Source: an uncultured Desulfatiglans sp.
GTDB lineage: Bacteria > Desulfobacterota > DSM-4660 > Desulfatiglandales > Desulfatiglandaceae
Length of the DNA: 64,000 nt
Assembly: GCA_900498135.1 (NCBI GenBank)
Contig: LR026961.1
Span: 3,642,011-3,706,010, forward strand
Reading direction: 5' to 3'
Shown here: piece after piece, positions 17,974 through 26,909 of the stretch
Position numbering within the stretch: the stretch's first letter is position 1
How the letters are laid out: the number at the start of each line of letters is the position of its first letter
Translations under genes and position numbers: made by a program
Notes under the pieces: model-generated
Seen by the model: the letters and a program-made list of their open reading frames with translations, nothing else
Database searches by the model: none
Told to the model about the DNA's origin: nothing

Positions 17974-18639
17974 TCAATAATTTTTGATGATTTTCAGCAG
18001 AGCTTCGAGCACCGCATCGATTTCCATGCCGTCTGTGTCGATCAACCTCGCATCCGGGGCGGGACGCAGCGGAGCGACCGGACGGTTTTCATCCTGACGG
18101 TCCCTCTGTTTGAGCTCGATCAGCACGGTCTCGAACACGGCGTCTTCCCCCCGGTCTAACCGTTCCTGCCAGCGCCTGCGTGCACGGGTTTCAGGGGAGG
18201 CCGTCAGGAAGAACTTGTGTGGCGCCTGGGGAAAGACGACCGTCCCCATGTCCCGGCCTTCGGCAACGAGGTCGGCCGTGGCGGCGATTCCGCGTTGAAG
18301 AGAGACCATGGCCCGTCTGACATCCGGTACGGCGGATAGATTCGAGGACAGGATATCCATCTCGGGTGTGCGGATGGCTGTCGAGACGTCTTCATCGCCG
18401 AGGAAGAGACGGGGAGGGTCGGTCTCGTTCGAAAAGTGCAAATCGAGGCTGCGGCAGAATGCTCCAAGCCGTTCTTCGCCGGGAAGCCGTCTGCCGAAGC
18501 GGCGCTGGGCCGCGAGAGCGGCGGCCCGGTACATGGCGCCCGTATCGAGGTAAAGGAAGCCGAGTTCACGGGCCAGGCGGCGGCTGACGGTGCTCTTGCC
18601 CGAGCCGGCAGGACCGTCTATGGCGACGATGTTTCCCAG
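17974..18639 (-). CDS. cmk: Cytidylate kinase, apparent CTG start
   Basis: Phosphorylates CMP/dCMP. The full P-loop DGPAGSGKST lies upstream of the first ATG in this frame (which is at 18534, inside LDTGAMYRA). Reading back from the P-loop, the only plausible start before an in-frame stop is CTG at 18637-18639, giving about 221 residues beginning (M)GNIVAIDGPAG, the normal family length. GAAGGGCGG lies upstream and the hisC stop is only four bases away, so translation may be coupled. Other signs: DMGTVVFP and RARRRWQER. A sequencing error hiding an ATG is the alternative. Confidence 0.88.
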   Translation of the reverse strand: MGNIVAIDGPAGSGKSTVSRRLARELGFLYLDTGAMYRAAALAAQRRFGRRLPGEERLGAFCRSLDLHFSNETDPPRLFLGDEDVSTAIRTPEMDILSSNLSAVPDVRRAMVSLQRGIAATADLVAEGRDMGTVVFPQAPHKFFLTASPETRARRRWQERLDRGEDAVFETVLIELKQRDRQDENRPVAPLRPAPDARLIDTDGMEIDAVLEALLKIIKNY

Positions 18640-18643
18640 TGCG

Positions 18644-19744
18644 CTACCGCCCTTCGCTTTCGAGCACCTTTTTCAGGGCCTTGAGAAACCGTTCGTTTTC
18701 CTCGGGGAGTCCTACATTGATGCGGATAAACTCCGGCAGACCGTAGCTGTCCATGGCACGGACGATCACGCCTTCATGCAGCATCCGTTCGAAAACCCGT
18801 TTCCCGGGGATGGGGACCCGGATCAGGAAATAGTTGGTCTGGGTGGGCAGGGCCTCGAGCCCCATCTCACGAAGCCCTGCGTGGAGAAAAGCAAGCCCGG
18901 TGCGGGTGGTATCGAGGGTGCGGGCGACGAAATCGCGGTCATCCAAAGCGGCGGTCGCGCCGGCCTGCGCCAGGGCGTTCGCGTTGAAGGGCTGGCGGAC
19001 CCGGTTCATGTAATCGATCAGTTCGGGCTGTGCGAATCCATAACCGATACGGAGGCCTGCCAGGCCGTATAGCTTCGAGAAGGTCCTCAGCACGATCAGG
19101 CGCGGGCACACGGCGAGTAGATCTTCTCCGCGGGCGACGTTTGGATCGGTGGTGAATTCGATGTAGGCCTCGTCGAGGACGACCACGATGTCGCGGGGGA
19201 TGTCCTCCAGGAACCGGAGCATCTCGTCTTTCGAAAGGATTGTTCCGGTCGGGTTGTTGGGGTTGTTGATGAAGATGATCTTGGTCCGGGGTGTGACCGC
19301 GGCATGGACATCGCCGAGATCGATCCGGAAATCCTTCAGCGGGACCGATATCATGAGTCCGCCGGCGCCGAGCACCATCTTTTCGTAGACCAGGAATGTC
19401 GGAAAGGCCTGAACGGCCTCATCTCCCGGAGCGAGGAAGGTCCTGATGATCAATTCGATGATTTCGTTGGAGCCGTTGCCGAGGATGATCTGTTCCATCG
19501 GCAGGTCGAGAAGCCGCCCGAGCCTGCGCTTCAAATAATAGCCGCTCCCATCGGGATAGCGGTGGAGATTCGGGATCTTCTCTACGATCGCCTTGACGGC
19601 CATGGGGGAAGGGCCAAGCGGGTTTTCGTTCGAGGCGAGTTTGATCGAACCGAAGATGCCGAGTTCCCGTTCCAGTTCTTCGATGGGTTTTCCGGGGGGG
19701 TAGGGCACCAGGGTTTCGACGCCTTTGTGGGTCAGAGGTTTCAT
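18644..19744 (-). CDS. hisC: Histidinol-phosphate aminotransferase
   Basis: PLP enzyme of histidine biosynthesis, 366 residues. KLASNENPLGPSP, YPDGSGYYLK, INNPNNPTG, VVLDEAYIEF and the PLP lysine in TFSKLYGLAGLRIGYG are all present. ATG 19744 is chosen because AAGGA lies upstream and PYPPGKPIEELERE is the usual start of the family; the much longer open frame upstream is arginine-rich and not conserved. First gene of hisC-cmk. Broad-specificity relatives acting on phenylalanine cannot be excluded. Confidence 0.92.
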   Translation of the reverse strand: MKPLTHKGVETLVPYPPGKPIEELERELGIFGSIKLASNENPLGPSPMAVKAIVEKIPNLHRYPDGSGYYLKRRLGRLLDLPMEQIILGNGSNEIIELIIRTFLAPGDEAVQAFPTFLVYEKMVLGAGGLMISVPLKDFRIDLGDVHAAVTPRTKIIFINNPNNPTGTILSKDEMLRFLEDIPRDIVVVLDEAYIEFTTDPNVARGEDLLAVCPRLIVLRTFSKLYGLAGLRIGYGFAQPELIDYMNRVRQPFNANALAQAGATAALDDRDFVARTLDTTRTGLAFLHAGLREMGLEALPTQTNYFLIRVPIPGKRVFERMLHEGVIVRAMDSYGLPEFIRINVGLPEENERFLKALKKVLESEGR

Positions 19745-20405
19745 GCACGATCCTTCTTTCCCCGGACAGGACGCCCGGTCTGTGACCCGCTGTGGGGTCC
19801 CTGAACAGGCGTGCGCCCGGCTGCAGGTCCGCCGGGCTGCCCGGCGGCGTTTTGCGGGCCCCCTTTGGAATGCGGCGGGAGTCCACGGAAAAGGGTGTTT
19901 TACATCGGATGTCGACGCATGATAGTCTGCGGTTCCGGACTCCGGTTCCCGGGCGGAAAGCGCGGGCGGCGAACGGGCAGGTGCTTCAGTACGTTTCGGT
20001 CTGCGCATTTATAGCGCAACGCGGTGGGAATGTAAATCGTGTCTGCCGGAAATGATGACGGGTCGCGGCTGGTTCCCCCCCAACCCCCGGAAACGGCGAT
20101 CTTTGCGCCCATCGCGGCGTTGATTTGCAGGATGGGTTCTGGACCCGGCGCCGAATGCTTGCGCACAAACGTTTTTTATTCGGGCGTGGGCCAGGAATCG
20201 GCCGTTGTTTCGGAAAGATGGGTCGGGCCTCGGGACCGCCTCTGCCAGGTCCCGAGCCTTTCCGGGGCGGGATCGGTCGCTTTGGGCTGAAGGGGAGTGG
20301 GGAATCCATTTTCTGGCTTGACTTCATGCGGCCGATCCATTAGGTTTACCCAATCTACTCGGTAACCGCTCATAATCGTTCCCTTATTTTCACCAGAGGA
20401 GTGCT
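19745..20405. other. Divergent intergenic region
   Basis: About 660 bases between divergent hisC and the HU-type gene. A HU promoter is seen near 20318-20346; no gene, RNA or repeat was recognised in the rest. Confidence 0.45.
20318..20346 (+). promoter_or_regulatory. Predicted promoter of the HU/IHF gene
   Basis: TTGACT (20318-20323), 17-base spacer and TAGGTT (20341-20346). A ribosome site AGAGGAG precedes ATG 20406. Confidence 0.45.
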
Positions 20406-20684
20406 ATGAACAAGTCGCAGCTGATCGAAGCGCTTGCCAAAGAAGAGAATCTGCCGCTCAAGAAGGCCGAAGAGGTGGTCAATACGATTTTCGCCGAAAT
20501 GGAGACCGCCCTTGTCAAGGGAGAGCGGGTCGAGATTCGTGGACTGGGCAGTTTCAAGGTGAAGAACTACGACGGCTATAAGGGAAGAAACCCGAAGACG
20601 GGGGAGGTTATCGAGGTGGCCCCCAAGAAACTGCCCTTTTTCAAGGTGGGTAAAGAGCTCAAGGAACGCGTTGATCTCTTTTGA
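20406..20684 (+). CDS. HU/IHF-family DNA-binding protein
   Basis: 92 residues, the standard length. MNKSQLIEALAKEENL starts the helical dimer domain; VEIRGLGSFKVKNYDGYKGRNPKTGEVIEV is the beta arm, with the conserved RNPKTGE tip and the PFFKVGKELKERV C-terminus. The pattern is closer to HU or IHF-beta; which cannot be decided. It bends DNA in the nucleoid. The 3' end overlaps the predicted -35 of the SRP RNA gene. Confidence 0.92.
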   Translation: MNKSQLIEALAKEENLPLKKAEEVVNTIFAEMETALVKGERVEIRGLGSFKVKNYDGYKGRNPKTGEVIEVAPKKLPFFKVGKELKERVDLF

Positions 20685-20710
20685 TAAGTTATTGATTCAG
20701 GACGCTATAT
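20681..20710 (+). promoter_or_regulatory. Predicted promoter of the SRP RNA gene
   Basis: TTGATA at 20681-20686 overlaps the HU stop codon; an 18-base spacer leads to CTATAT at 20705-20710, which would place the RNA start at about 20717. Confidence 0.45.
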
Positions 20711-20716
20711 CAGGCC

Positions 20717-20940
20717 TTGGCCGTGCTAGACGGGGAGTTAGCGGTGCCCTGTAGCCCGAAATCCGCTCATGCGGGGTCGAAGATCTCCACTGAGGGGGCG
20801 CGCGAAACCGCCCCAGGGCGTTCTGGAGACGAGGTGGACCTCACGTAACTGGCGCTTATGAACCCCGTCAGGTCCGGAAGGAAGCAGCGGTAAGTAAGAT
20901 AGCCTGTGTCGTGATGGAATCTACCTCCTATCTCCCGGAT
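20717..20940 (+). ncRNA. ffs: Signal recognition particle RNA, large bacterial type
   Basis: The universally conserved helix-8 segment GTCAGGTCCGGAAGGAAGCA with following GCGGTAAG is at 20869-20896, binding the Ffh M domain. The 5' part (GTGCTAGACGGGGAGTTAGC, then GGTGCCCTGTAGCC) is the Alu-domain consensus found in large SRP RNAs of Gram-positive and Thermus-type bacteria. GAGGTGGACCTCACG near 20832 pairs with CGTGATGGAATCTACCTC near the 3' end to form helix 5. Ends are approximate. A large SRP RNA instead of the about 114-nt 4.5S form agrees with a Desulfobacterota host. Confidence 0.9.
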
Positions 20941-20966
20941 CCCGAGGCGCTTCGTCGCGTTTTCGA

Positions 20967-21764
20967 ATGGGGATGCACGGCCAAGGACTCCAATCCTCTT
21001 TCCACATGATCCCCCAAAGTCCTCTATGTTTGCGGTTTCCCGGCCTGTCCCGGCAGCCCGGTCTTTCGCACGCCGTTTTCACCAGGCGCGGCGGGGAGAG
21101 CCCTCCGCCGTTCGACAGCCTCAATGTCAGCGAAAGCGTAGGGGACGCTGGAGGGTGCGTGCGGAGGAACCTCGAGGGGATCCGCCGACGTCTGGGGGCC
21201 GAGAGGCTCTTCTGGATGAACCAGTGCCACGGGGATACGGTGGCGGTGATCGGGTCGGAGGACGCGACGTTCGCAGAGGGCGTTCCGGACGCGGATGCCC
21301 TGGTGACCGATGCCCCCGGTCTGGCCCTCATGGTCAAGCAGGCGGACTGCCAGGGGGTCGTTCTCTTCGACCCGGAAAGGCGGGTGACGGCGGTCGCGCA
21401 CAGCGGGTGGCGCGGCAGCGTGCGCAACATTTTGGGCCGTACGGTGTCGGTGATGGAGGAGGCCTTCGGGTGCATCCCGCGGGACATCCGCGCCGGGGTC
21501 GGACCATCGCTCGGCCCGTGCTGTGCGGAGTTCAAATCCTTCCGGGAGATATTTCCCCGTTCCTTCAACGCCTTCAGGGTGGGGGATGCGCATTTCGACC
21601 TGTGGGGGCTCAGCATCCATCAGTTGATGGCCGCCGGCCTGCGGCGGGAACGGATCGAGACGGCCGGGATCTGCACCCGCTGCCGGAAGGATCTGTTCTT
21701 TTCCTACAGGGGGGAGGGCGCCACCGGGCGCTTTGCAACGGTAGCCATGCTGAAGCGCCCCTGA
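20967..21764 (+). CDS. pgeF: PgeF/YfiH (LACC1) family protein
   Basis: Laccase-domain protein, now associated with removal of misincorporated peptidoglycan precursor or purine nucleoside cleavage. FDSLNVSESVGD, NQCHGDTV, KQADCQGVVLFD, VAHSGWRGSV and GPCCAEF contain the conserved His and Cys zinc ligands. The start may be ATG 20967, 20973 or 21006; the later one gives MIPQSPLCLRF, closest to family length. It begins directly after the SRP RNA. Confidence 0.88.
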   Translation: MGMHGQGLQSSFHMIPQSPLCLRFPGLSRQPGLSHAVFTRRGGESPPPFDSLNVSESVGDAGGCVRRNLEGIRRRLGAERLFWMNQCHGDTVAVIGSEDATFAEGVPDADALVTDAPGLALMVKQADCQGVVLFDPERRVTAVAHSGWRGSVRNILGRTVSVMEEAFGCIPRDIRAGVGPSLGPCCAEFKSFREIFPRSFNAFRVGDAHFDLWGLSIHQLMAAGLRRERIETAGICTRCRKDLFFSYRGEGATGRFATVAMLKRP

Positions 21765-21769
21765 GGGTG

Positions 21770-22510
21770 TCAGCCCCGCTGATACATCTCCATCCAGTGT
21801 CTGCGCGCAGACGAATACCAGGTCACGGGGTACCCTTCTTCTTCCCCGATCTTCACCAGCTTTTCTTCCTCCAGAGCCGCCCCGCGATAGCGGAGGCCGG
21901 CAACGAAGGAGTCTTCACCGATCCCGATCGAGGTCAGGTCCGCCATGTCCAATGTCAGGGCATGAGGGTCGATGATCTCCGTCGGCGGCAGGGAGTAGGC
22001 CGCCGTGCCTTTGGCCCAGGTGCCTGCGCTCACGGCGGTTTGATCCGGCGGATGAGGGGGAACGCCGGGAGGCTCCAGCCAGTGGAGCGGCAGCGTCCGG
22101 AGATGAAGGGCGGGCGGATCGACATCAGGGGGAGGGTCGTAGGGGACGAACTCGAAGACACAACGCTCTCCTTCATAGAATCCGATCTCGAAAAGGCCGG
22201 GCCCCTCCCTGCCTCCGCCGAAGCCGCGCAGGTGAAAGAGGTTGTCGAGTTCCCGGAAATCGCGCCATGGCAGTCCGGCTGTCTGCATGATGCGCCGCAT
22301 TGCGTCCAGGTCTTTGTACCAGAGGCGCTTGATCTCCTCGGCGCCGACATAGTTTGGAAAACGATGGAGGATCATGGCTGGAACGGCCGTGGCGTCGCGG
22401 TTTTGGACAAGATGCGCCGCGACGGCCTCCCTGGCCGCCAGAGGCAGGAGGCCGCAGACGATTTCTGCGGCGTATCCGCTGACGCGGATGCTTTTGGGGG
22501 CGTCGAGCAT
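21770..22510 (-). CDS. Hypothetical protein, 246 aa (proline-rich middle)
   Basis: Not recognised with confidence. A soluble protein starting MLDAPKSIRVSGYAAEIVCG. Features: a helical N-terminal third, LFHLRGFGGGREGPGLFEIGFY, a proline-rich stretch around residues 125-160 and HALTLDMADLTSIGIGEDSF near the C-terminus. It lies 40 bases downstream of the RND permease on the same strand and may be cotranscribed with it. No signal peptide or membrane segment. Confidence 0.65.
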   Translation of the reverse strand: MLDAPKSIRVSGYAAEIVCGLLPLAAREAVAAHLVQNRDATAVPAMILHRFPNYVGAEEIKRLWYKDLDAMRRIMQTAGLPWRDFRELDNLFHLRGFGGGREGPGLFEIGFYEGERCVFEFVPYDPPPDVDPPALHLRTLPLHWLEPPGVPPHPPDQTAVSAGTWAKGTAAYSLPPTEIIDPHALTLDMADLTSIGIGEDSFVAGLRYRGAALEEEKLVKIGEEEGYPVTWYSSARRHWMEMYQRG

Positions 22511-22549
22511 CGGACCTCCTGTTGAGGTTTAGGGTCAGGTGGCTGTCTT

Positions 22550-25500
22550 CTAGCCGTTGCCGCGGCTCCCGCGCCCCTCGAACCATGCCCGCCCCCTTTC
22601 CACGATGAAGCAGAGCACCGGGACGAGCACCAGCGTCAGGAGGGTTGCGACGCTCAGTCCGAAGATGACCGCGACCGCCATCGGGCCCCACCATTGGCTC
22701 GATTCCCCGCCGATATCGAAGGCCAGCCGTCTGAAGTCGAGGCTGATGCCGGTCGCCATGGGGAGGAGCCCGAGAATGGTGGTGATAGCCGTGAGCATAA
22801 CGGGCCGGAACCGCACCATCCCCGCCTGCACCAGGGCATCCCTGAATGGCATCCCGCGGCTTTTCAACTGGTTGTAATAGTCGATCAGCACGATGGCGTT
22901 GTTCACGACCACTCCCGCCAGACTGATGACGCCGATCCCCGTCATGATGACGCCGAAGGGGGTGCCCGTGATCAGGAGGCCCAGAAAGACCCCGATCAGG
23001 GAGAGGAGGACGGAGGTCAGGATGATGCAGGGAGTGAAAAAGGAGTTGAACTGGGTCATCAGGACCAGGAAGATCAGGAAAAGGGTGGCTGTAAAGGCCT
23101 TCGAGAGAAAGGCCGATGCCTTTTCCTGCTCCTGCTGTTCTCCGGTGAAGCGGTGGTTGTAGCCGCGAGGCCAATCGAATCCGGCCCCGATCCGGGCCTC
23201 GATATCCCGGATGACGTCATTGGCGAGCCTCCCGGAGACATCCGCGGAGATGGTGACGACGCGCTTCTGGTCGAGGCGCATGATGGCGCCGAGGCCGCTT
23301 GAGATGCTGATCTCGGCGACCGTGGACAAAGGGATCGGCTCTCCGCTCGGGCCGGAGACGGTGAGACGCTCGAGGTTCTCGATGCTGTGCCGGTCGCGCT
23401 CGGGGAGTCTGGCCAGGATATCGTATTCGTCCTTCCCGTCTCGGAAAACACCGACCTTGACGCCGTTGATGGCGGCCTTGATGGTGTAGGCTATGTAATA
23501 GGTGTCGAGCCCCAGGAGGGCAGCCTTTTCCTTGTCGACCCGGATGCGGATCTCCGGCTTTCCCTTGACGAAGTTGTCTTTCAGGTCCACGAGGCCGGGG
23601 ATGTCGCTGATCGCCTTGCGGACCCGGGCGGCGAGTTCGCCGAGGACATGGATGTCATCGCCGCTGATCTCGAGATTGATGGGTGGCCCGGTGGGCGGGC
23701 CTTCCTCTTCTTTTTCCACCTGCACCTCCGCCCCGATGATCCGCTCCAGCAGTTGGCTGCGGATTTCCTTGACGATCACGGACGAGGGGCGCGTCCGATC
23801 GTGGAATTCCCGGAAATCGAGAGCTACGCGGCTCAGGTGGGTGCCGGTGCCGCCTTGTGAAAAGGGGTCGCCGCCGACCAGGCCGACGTCGGAGATGACA
23901 TAGCGGATGTCCTCGTATGGGAAAACCACGGCCTCCACCTCCTTGACGAGGCGGTCGGAGGCGTCGAGGCTCGCCCCCTCGGGCGCCTTGATGTGGACAT
24001 AGGCGCGCCGCGGTTCGGTTTCAGGGAAGAACTCGAAGCCCTTGCCGAGGAGTCCGAAGGCCGCCGCCGAACCGATGAGAAGCATGAAGGCCAGGAAAAC
24101 CAGCAGGATCGGATGCCTCAGAGACGCATCGAGGAGGCGGGCGTAGACCCGCTTGACGAGCGGTTCACGGCCCGGCTGCGCGCCGTTGGCGGGGGCCGCC
24201 GGTTTGGCGGTCTGGTAGCGTGCGGAAAGGACGGGGTTAATCACCAGGGCCACGAAGAGGGAGGCCGAAAGGGCCATGATGATGGTCTGCGGGAGGAACT
24301 TCATGAATTCCCCCATGATGCCGGGCCAGAAGAGCATTGGGAAAAAGGCACCGAGGGTGGTGAGTGTGGATGTGATCACCGGCCAGGCGACCTGATCGGT
24401 GCCGACCGCGGCCGCCTCCCCGCGCGTCATTCCCTGCTGCATGTGGCGGTAGATGTTCTCGACGATGACGATGCCGTTGTCCACGAGCATGCCTAGCGCG
24501 AGGATCAGCGAGAAGAGGACCACCATGTTCAACGTGATGCCGAAGGCCGCAAGAAGCGCGAAGGTGATGAGCATCGAGTAGGGGATGGCCAACGCCACGA
24601 AGAAGGCTGAGCGGCCGCCGATGAAGATGAAGATGACCGCCAGGACGAGGACGAGGCCCGTGAGGATGTTGTTCTCCAGATCCGCGATCATGAGCCGCAC
24701 GTCGTCGGACATGTCGGAGGTCAGGTCGATGGTGAGCGCGGGCGGGAGGAGCGGTTTCATTTCCGCGACGACCCGTTTGACCTCGTCTGTGACCTGGACG
24801 ATATTTTCGCCGGTGCGCTTTTTGACGGCGAGGGTCACGCTCTGCTCGCCGTTGATGCGGCTTCGGGTGAGGGGGTCTTTATGGGTGTCGAGGATGGTGG
24901 CGATGTCGCGGAGGTAGACGGGTTTCCCGTCGCGTACGAAGGCGACGATCGAGAAGATCTCCGCCGGCTGCTTGAAATCTTCGGGGACGCGCACGAGATA
25001 CTTCCCCTCGCCGATGTCCATGCTGCCGCCCGGCATGTTGACGTTGCTTCTTGCGACGGCGTCCACGATGCTCGAAAAGGGCACGTTGTAGGCGGCCACC
25101 CGGTCGAGATCGAAGGCGACATGGATCTCCCGTTCGAGGCCGCCGCTCAGCTCGGCGTCGAGCACCCCCGGGATGGCCTCGATGCGGTCCTCCAGATCCT
25201 CGGCGAAATTCTGCAGGCGGCGCAGATTGAAGGGGCCCGAGAGGACCACACGGATCACGGGCAGGTCGGAGAAGTTCACTTCGAGGATGACCGGTTCGTC
25301 CGGCAGGTCGTTGGGCAGGTCGGGTTTGGCCTGATCCACCTTGTCGCGGACCTTCTGCACGGCATCGTCGATATCGATGTCGGGAAGGAATTTGATGGCC
25401 ACGGTGGAGATCCCTTCGGCCGATGTCGAACGGATCTCTTCAACGTCGGAAAGGCCCTTGAGCTTGCGCTCGATGGGGACGGTGATCAACTCCTCCATGT

Positions 25501-25672
25501 CTTCCGGCGCCACGCCTTCGTAGGTCGTGTTGACGAACACATAGGGGATGGTGATGTCCGGAAAGGATTCCCGCGGGATGGTCAGGTAGCAGTAAAGACC
25601 GGTGACGACGATCAGGACGAGCAGGGCGAAGACCGTTACCTGCCGCTTGAGGGCGGTTTGGTTGATGATCAT
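22550..25672 (-). CDS. RND multidrug efflux permease (AcrB/HAE1 family)
   Basis: Inner-membrane proton antiporter, 1040 residues with the duplicated RND layout of 12 helices and two large periplasmic loops. The N-terminus has TVFALLVLIVVTGLYCYL and the first loop SFPDITIPYVFV. LGMLVDNGIVIVENIYRHMQ is the helix-4 to helix-5 region. The second half repeats with VISLAGVVVNNAIVLIDY. Its ATG overlaps the TGA of the adaptor gene, so the two are translationally coupled. No outer membrane TolC-like gene is adjacent. Substrate unknown. Confidence 0.95.
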   Translation of the reverse strand: MIINQTALKRQVTVFALLVLIVVTGLYCYLTIPRESFPDITIPYVFVNTTYEGVAPEDMEELITVPIERKLKGLSDVEEIRSTSAEGISTVAIKFLPDIDIDDAVQKVRDKVDQAKPDLPNDLPDEPVILEVNFSDLPVIRVVLSGPFNLRRLQNFAEDLEDRIEAIPGVLDAELSGGLEREIHVAFDLDRVAAYNVPFSSIVDAVARSNVNMPGGSMDIGEGKYLVRVPEDFKQPAEIFSIVAFVRDGKPVYLRDIATILDTHKDPLTRSRINGEQSVTLAVKKRTGENIVQVTDEVKRVVAEMKPLLPPALTIDLTSDMSDDVRLMIADLENNILTGLVLVLAVIFIFIGGRSAFFVALAIPYSMLITFALLAAFGITLNMVVLFSLILALGMLVDNGIVIVENIYRHMQQGMTRGEAAAVGTDQVAWPVITSTLTTLGAFFPMLFWPGIMGEFMKFLPQTIIMALSASLFVALVINPVLSARYQTAKPAAPANGAQPGREPLVKRVYARLLDASLRHPILLVFLAFMLLIGSAAAFGLLGKGFEFFPETEPRRAYVHIKAPEGASLDASDRLVKEVEAVVFPYEDIRYVISDVGLVGGDPFSQGGTGTHLSRVALDFREFHDRTRPSSVIVKEIRSQLLERIIGAEVQVEKEEEGPPTGPPINLEISGDDIHVLGELAARVRKAISDIPGLVDLKDNFVKGKPEIRIRVDKEKAALLGLDTYYIAYTIKAAINGVKVGVFRDGKDEYDILARLPERDRHSIENLERLTVSGPSGEPIPLSTVAEISISSGLGAIMRLDQKRVVTISADVSGRLANDVIRDIEARIGAGFDWPRGYNHRFTGEQQEQEKASAFLSKAFTATLFLIFLVLMTQFNSFFTPCIILTSVLLSLIGVFLGLLITGTPFGVIMTGIGVISLAGVVVNNAIVLIDYYNQLKSRGMPFRDALVQAGMVRFRPVMLTAITTILGLLPMATGISLDFRRLAFDIGGESSQWWGPMAVAVIFGLSVATLLTLVLVPVLCFIVERGRAWFEGRGSRGNG

Positions 25673-26787
25673 TGGATCCGGACCCTCGTTCCCTCTTCGA
25701 CGTTGCGCTGCCCTTTGACGATCAGCTGATCTCCCGGCTCGAGACCCCTGACGATCTGGACGCGGTCCCCTTCGATGACACCGATCTCCGTGCTGCGCGC
25801 GTGGGCGACACCGTCCTCGACGACGAAAACCAGCCGTTCGCCGCTCCGGTCAACGACGGCGAAAAGGGGGACGGAGAGCGCATCGGGAATGACGCGGCGC
25901 AGGAAGTCGAGCCTTGCGATCATGCCGGGCCGAATCTCGAGGGTCGGGTTGTCCATCAGGATTTTCGCCCGAAAAGTCTTGGTGGCGGGATCGGCCTTGA
26001 AGGCGATGAAATCGATGCGGCCGAGGAACTCCTTTCCCGGCAGGGCATCGATGCGAACCTTTACGGTCTGGCCGACCCGGAGATAACGGACATCGCTCTC
26101 GGGCACACTGGCGATGATCTCGATCTGCTCGATGTTGACGATGTCCAGCAGCGGGTCGCCCCGGTTGATGAATTCACCCTGGTCGACGTGCAGATGGTTG
26201 ACGCGTCCGCTGATCGGCGCGTGCACGAAACCGTCCTGGTATTCCACCCGGGCCTGATCGAGATCCGCCTCGGCACGGGTCCGCTCGGCGATGCTGTAAT
26301 CGAGCTCCTCCTGCGTGATGATCCGCCGGTCGAAGAGTTTGCGGCGCCTGTCGTAAACGCTTTCCGCCAGTTGATAGGCCGCCATGGCCCGGTCCAGAGC
26401 CGCCTTGCGGGCCGCGACATCGATCCTGGCCAGGAGTTCCCCCTCCGCAACGGCGTCTCCTTCGCGGAAAAGGAGCGCCTCCACACGCCCGGCTGCATCG
26501 GAGGCGACCCGCACGTCCAGGTGCGGTTCGGTTTCGCCCGGCAGATTCAGGATGTCGCGGAGAGGGGCGGGGTGTATCGGAACGACGGAAACCGCAACCT
26601 CCGGCGCTTCGCGGCCGCCGGCTTCATCGGTGGTTTTCTGGTCGCGGCATCCCAGGAGAAAAACAGACCCCACAAGGAGGGTGCAGAACAACAGCAGCAG
26701 GGGTGCGGCCCCGGATGGTTTCGATCCGGAATCGATTTGATGGATGCAATCGGATCTCCTATTCGAAAATGAGGATTTTCTGCCCAT
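25669..26787 (-). CDS. RND efflux periplasmic adaptor lipoprotein (HlyD/AcrA family)
   Basis: Links the permease to an outer membrane channel. After a hydrophobic signal (PLLLLFCTLLVGSVFLLGC) the lipobox LLGC gives a lipidated cysteine. Then come lipoyl-half motifs (GRVEALLFREGDAVAEGELL and APISGRVNHLHVDQGE), a coiled-coil hairpin (residues rich in A/E/R between them) and a beta-barrel domain. The start is unclear: the only in-frame ATG near the signal is at 26787, inside palindromic repeat copy C and without a good Shine-Dalgarno, while AGGAG just outside the repeat precedes no standard start. The repeat may have replaced the original first codons. Confidence 0.85.
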   Translation of the reverse strand: MGRKSSFSNRRSDCIHQIDSGSKPSGAAPLLLLFCTLLVGSVFLLGCRDQKTTDEAGGREAPEVAVSVVPIHPAPLRDILNLPGETEPHLDVRVASDAAGRVEALLFREGDAVAEGELLARIDVAARKAALDRAMAAYQLAESVYDRRRKLFDRRIITQEELDYSIAERTRAEADLDQARVEYQDGFVHAPISGRVNHLHVDQGEFINRGDPLLDIVNIEQIEIIASVPESDVRYLRVGQTVKVRIDALPGKEFLGRIDFIAFKADPATKTFRAKILMDNPTLEIRPGMIARLDFLRRVIPDALSVPLFAVVDRSGERLVFVVEDGVAHARSTEIGVIEGDRVQIVRGLEPGDQLIVKGQRNVEEGTRVRIQ

Positions 26788-26898
26788 ATCGGGGGCACCA
26801 TGTGTTTGCGCGGGGACGGCCTGCCGGTCGCCGCATAAGCCAATCTGCAGGTTGACACACAGATGGGGGAAAAAGACCATTTCCGGATGGAGACTGGA
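26761..26898 (+). repeat. Palindromic repeat, copy C
   Basis: Left arm AAAATGAGGATTTTCTGCCC (26766-26785), centre CGGCCTGCCGGTCGCCG, right arm GGGGAAAAAGACCATTTCCGG (ends near 26890). It aligns with copy A without indels and the VAAQANVQIDAEI frame is readable but broken by one CAA-to-TAA change. It lies between the DapA-like gene and the efflux adaptor, overlapping the adaptor's apparent start. Confidence 0.85.
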
Positions 26899-26909
26899 TT
26901 GAATGGGTA

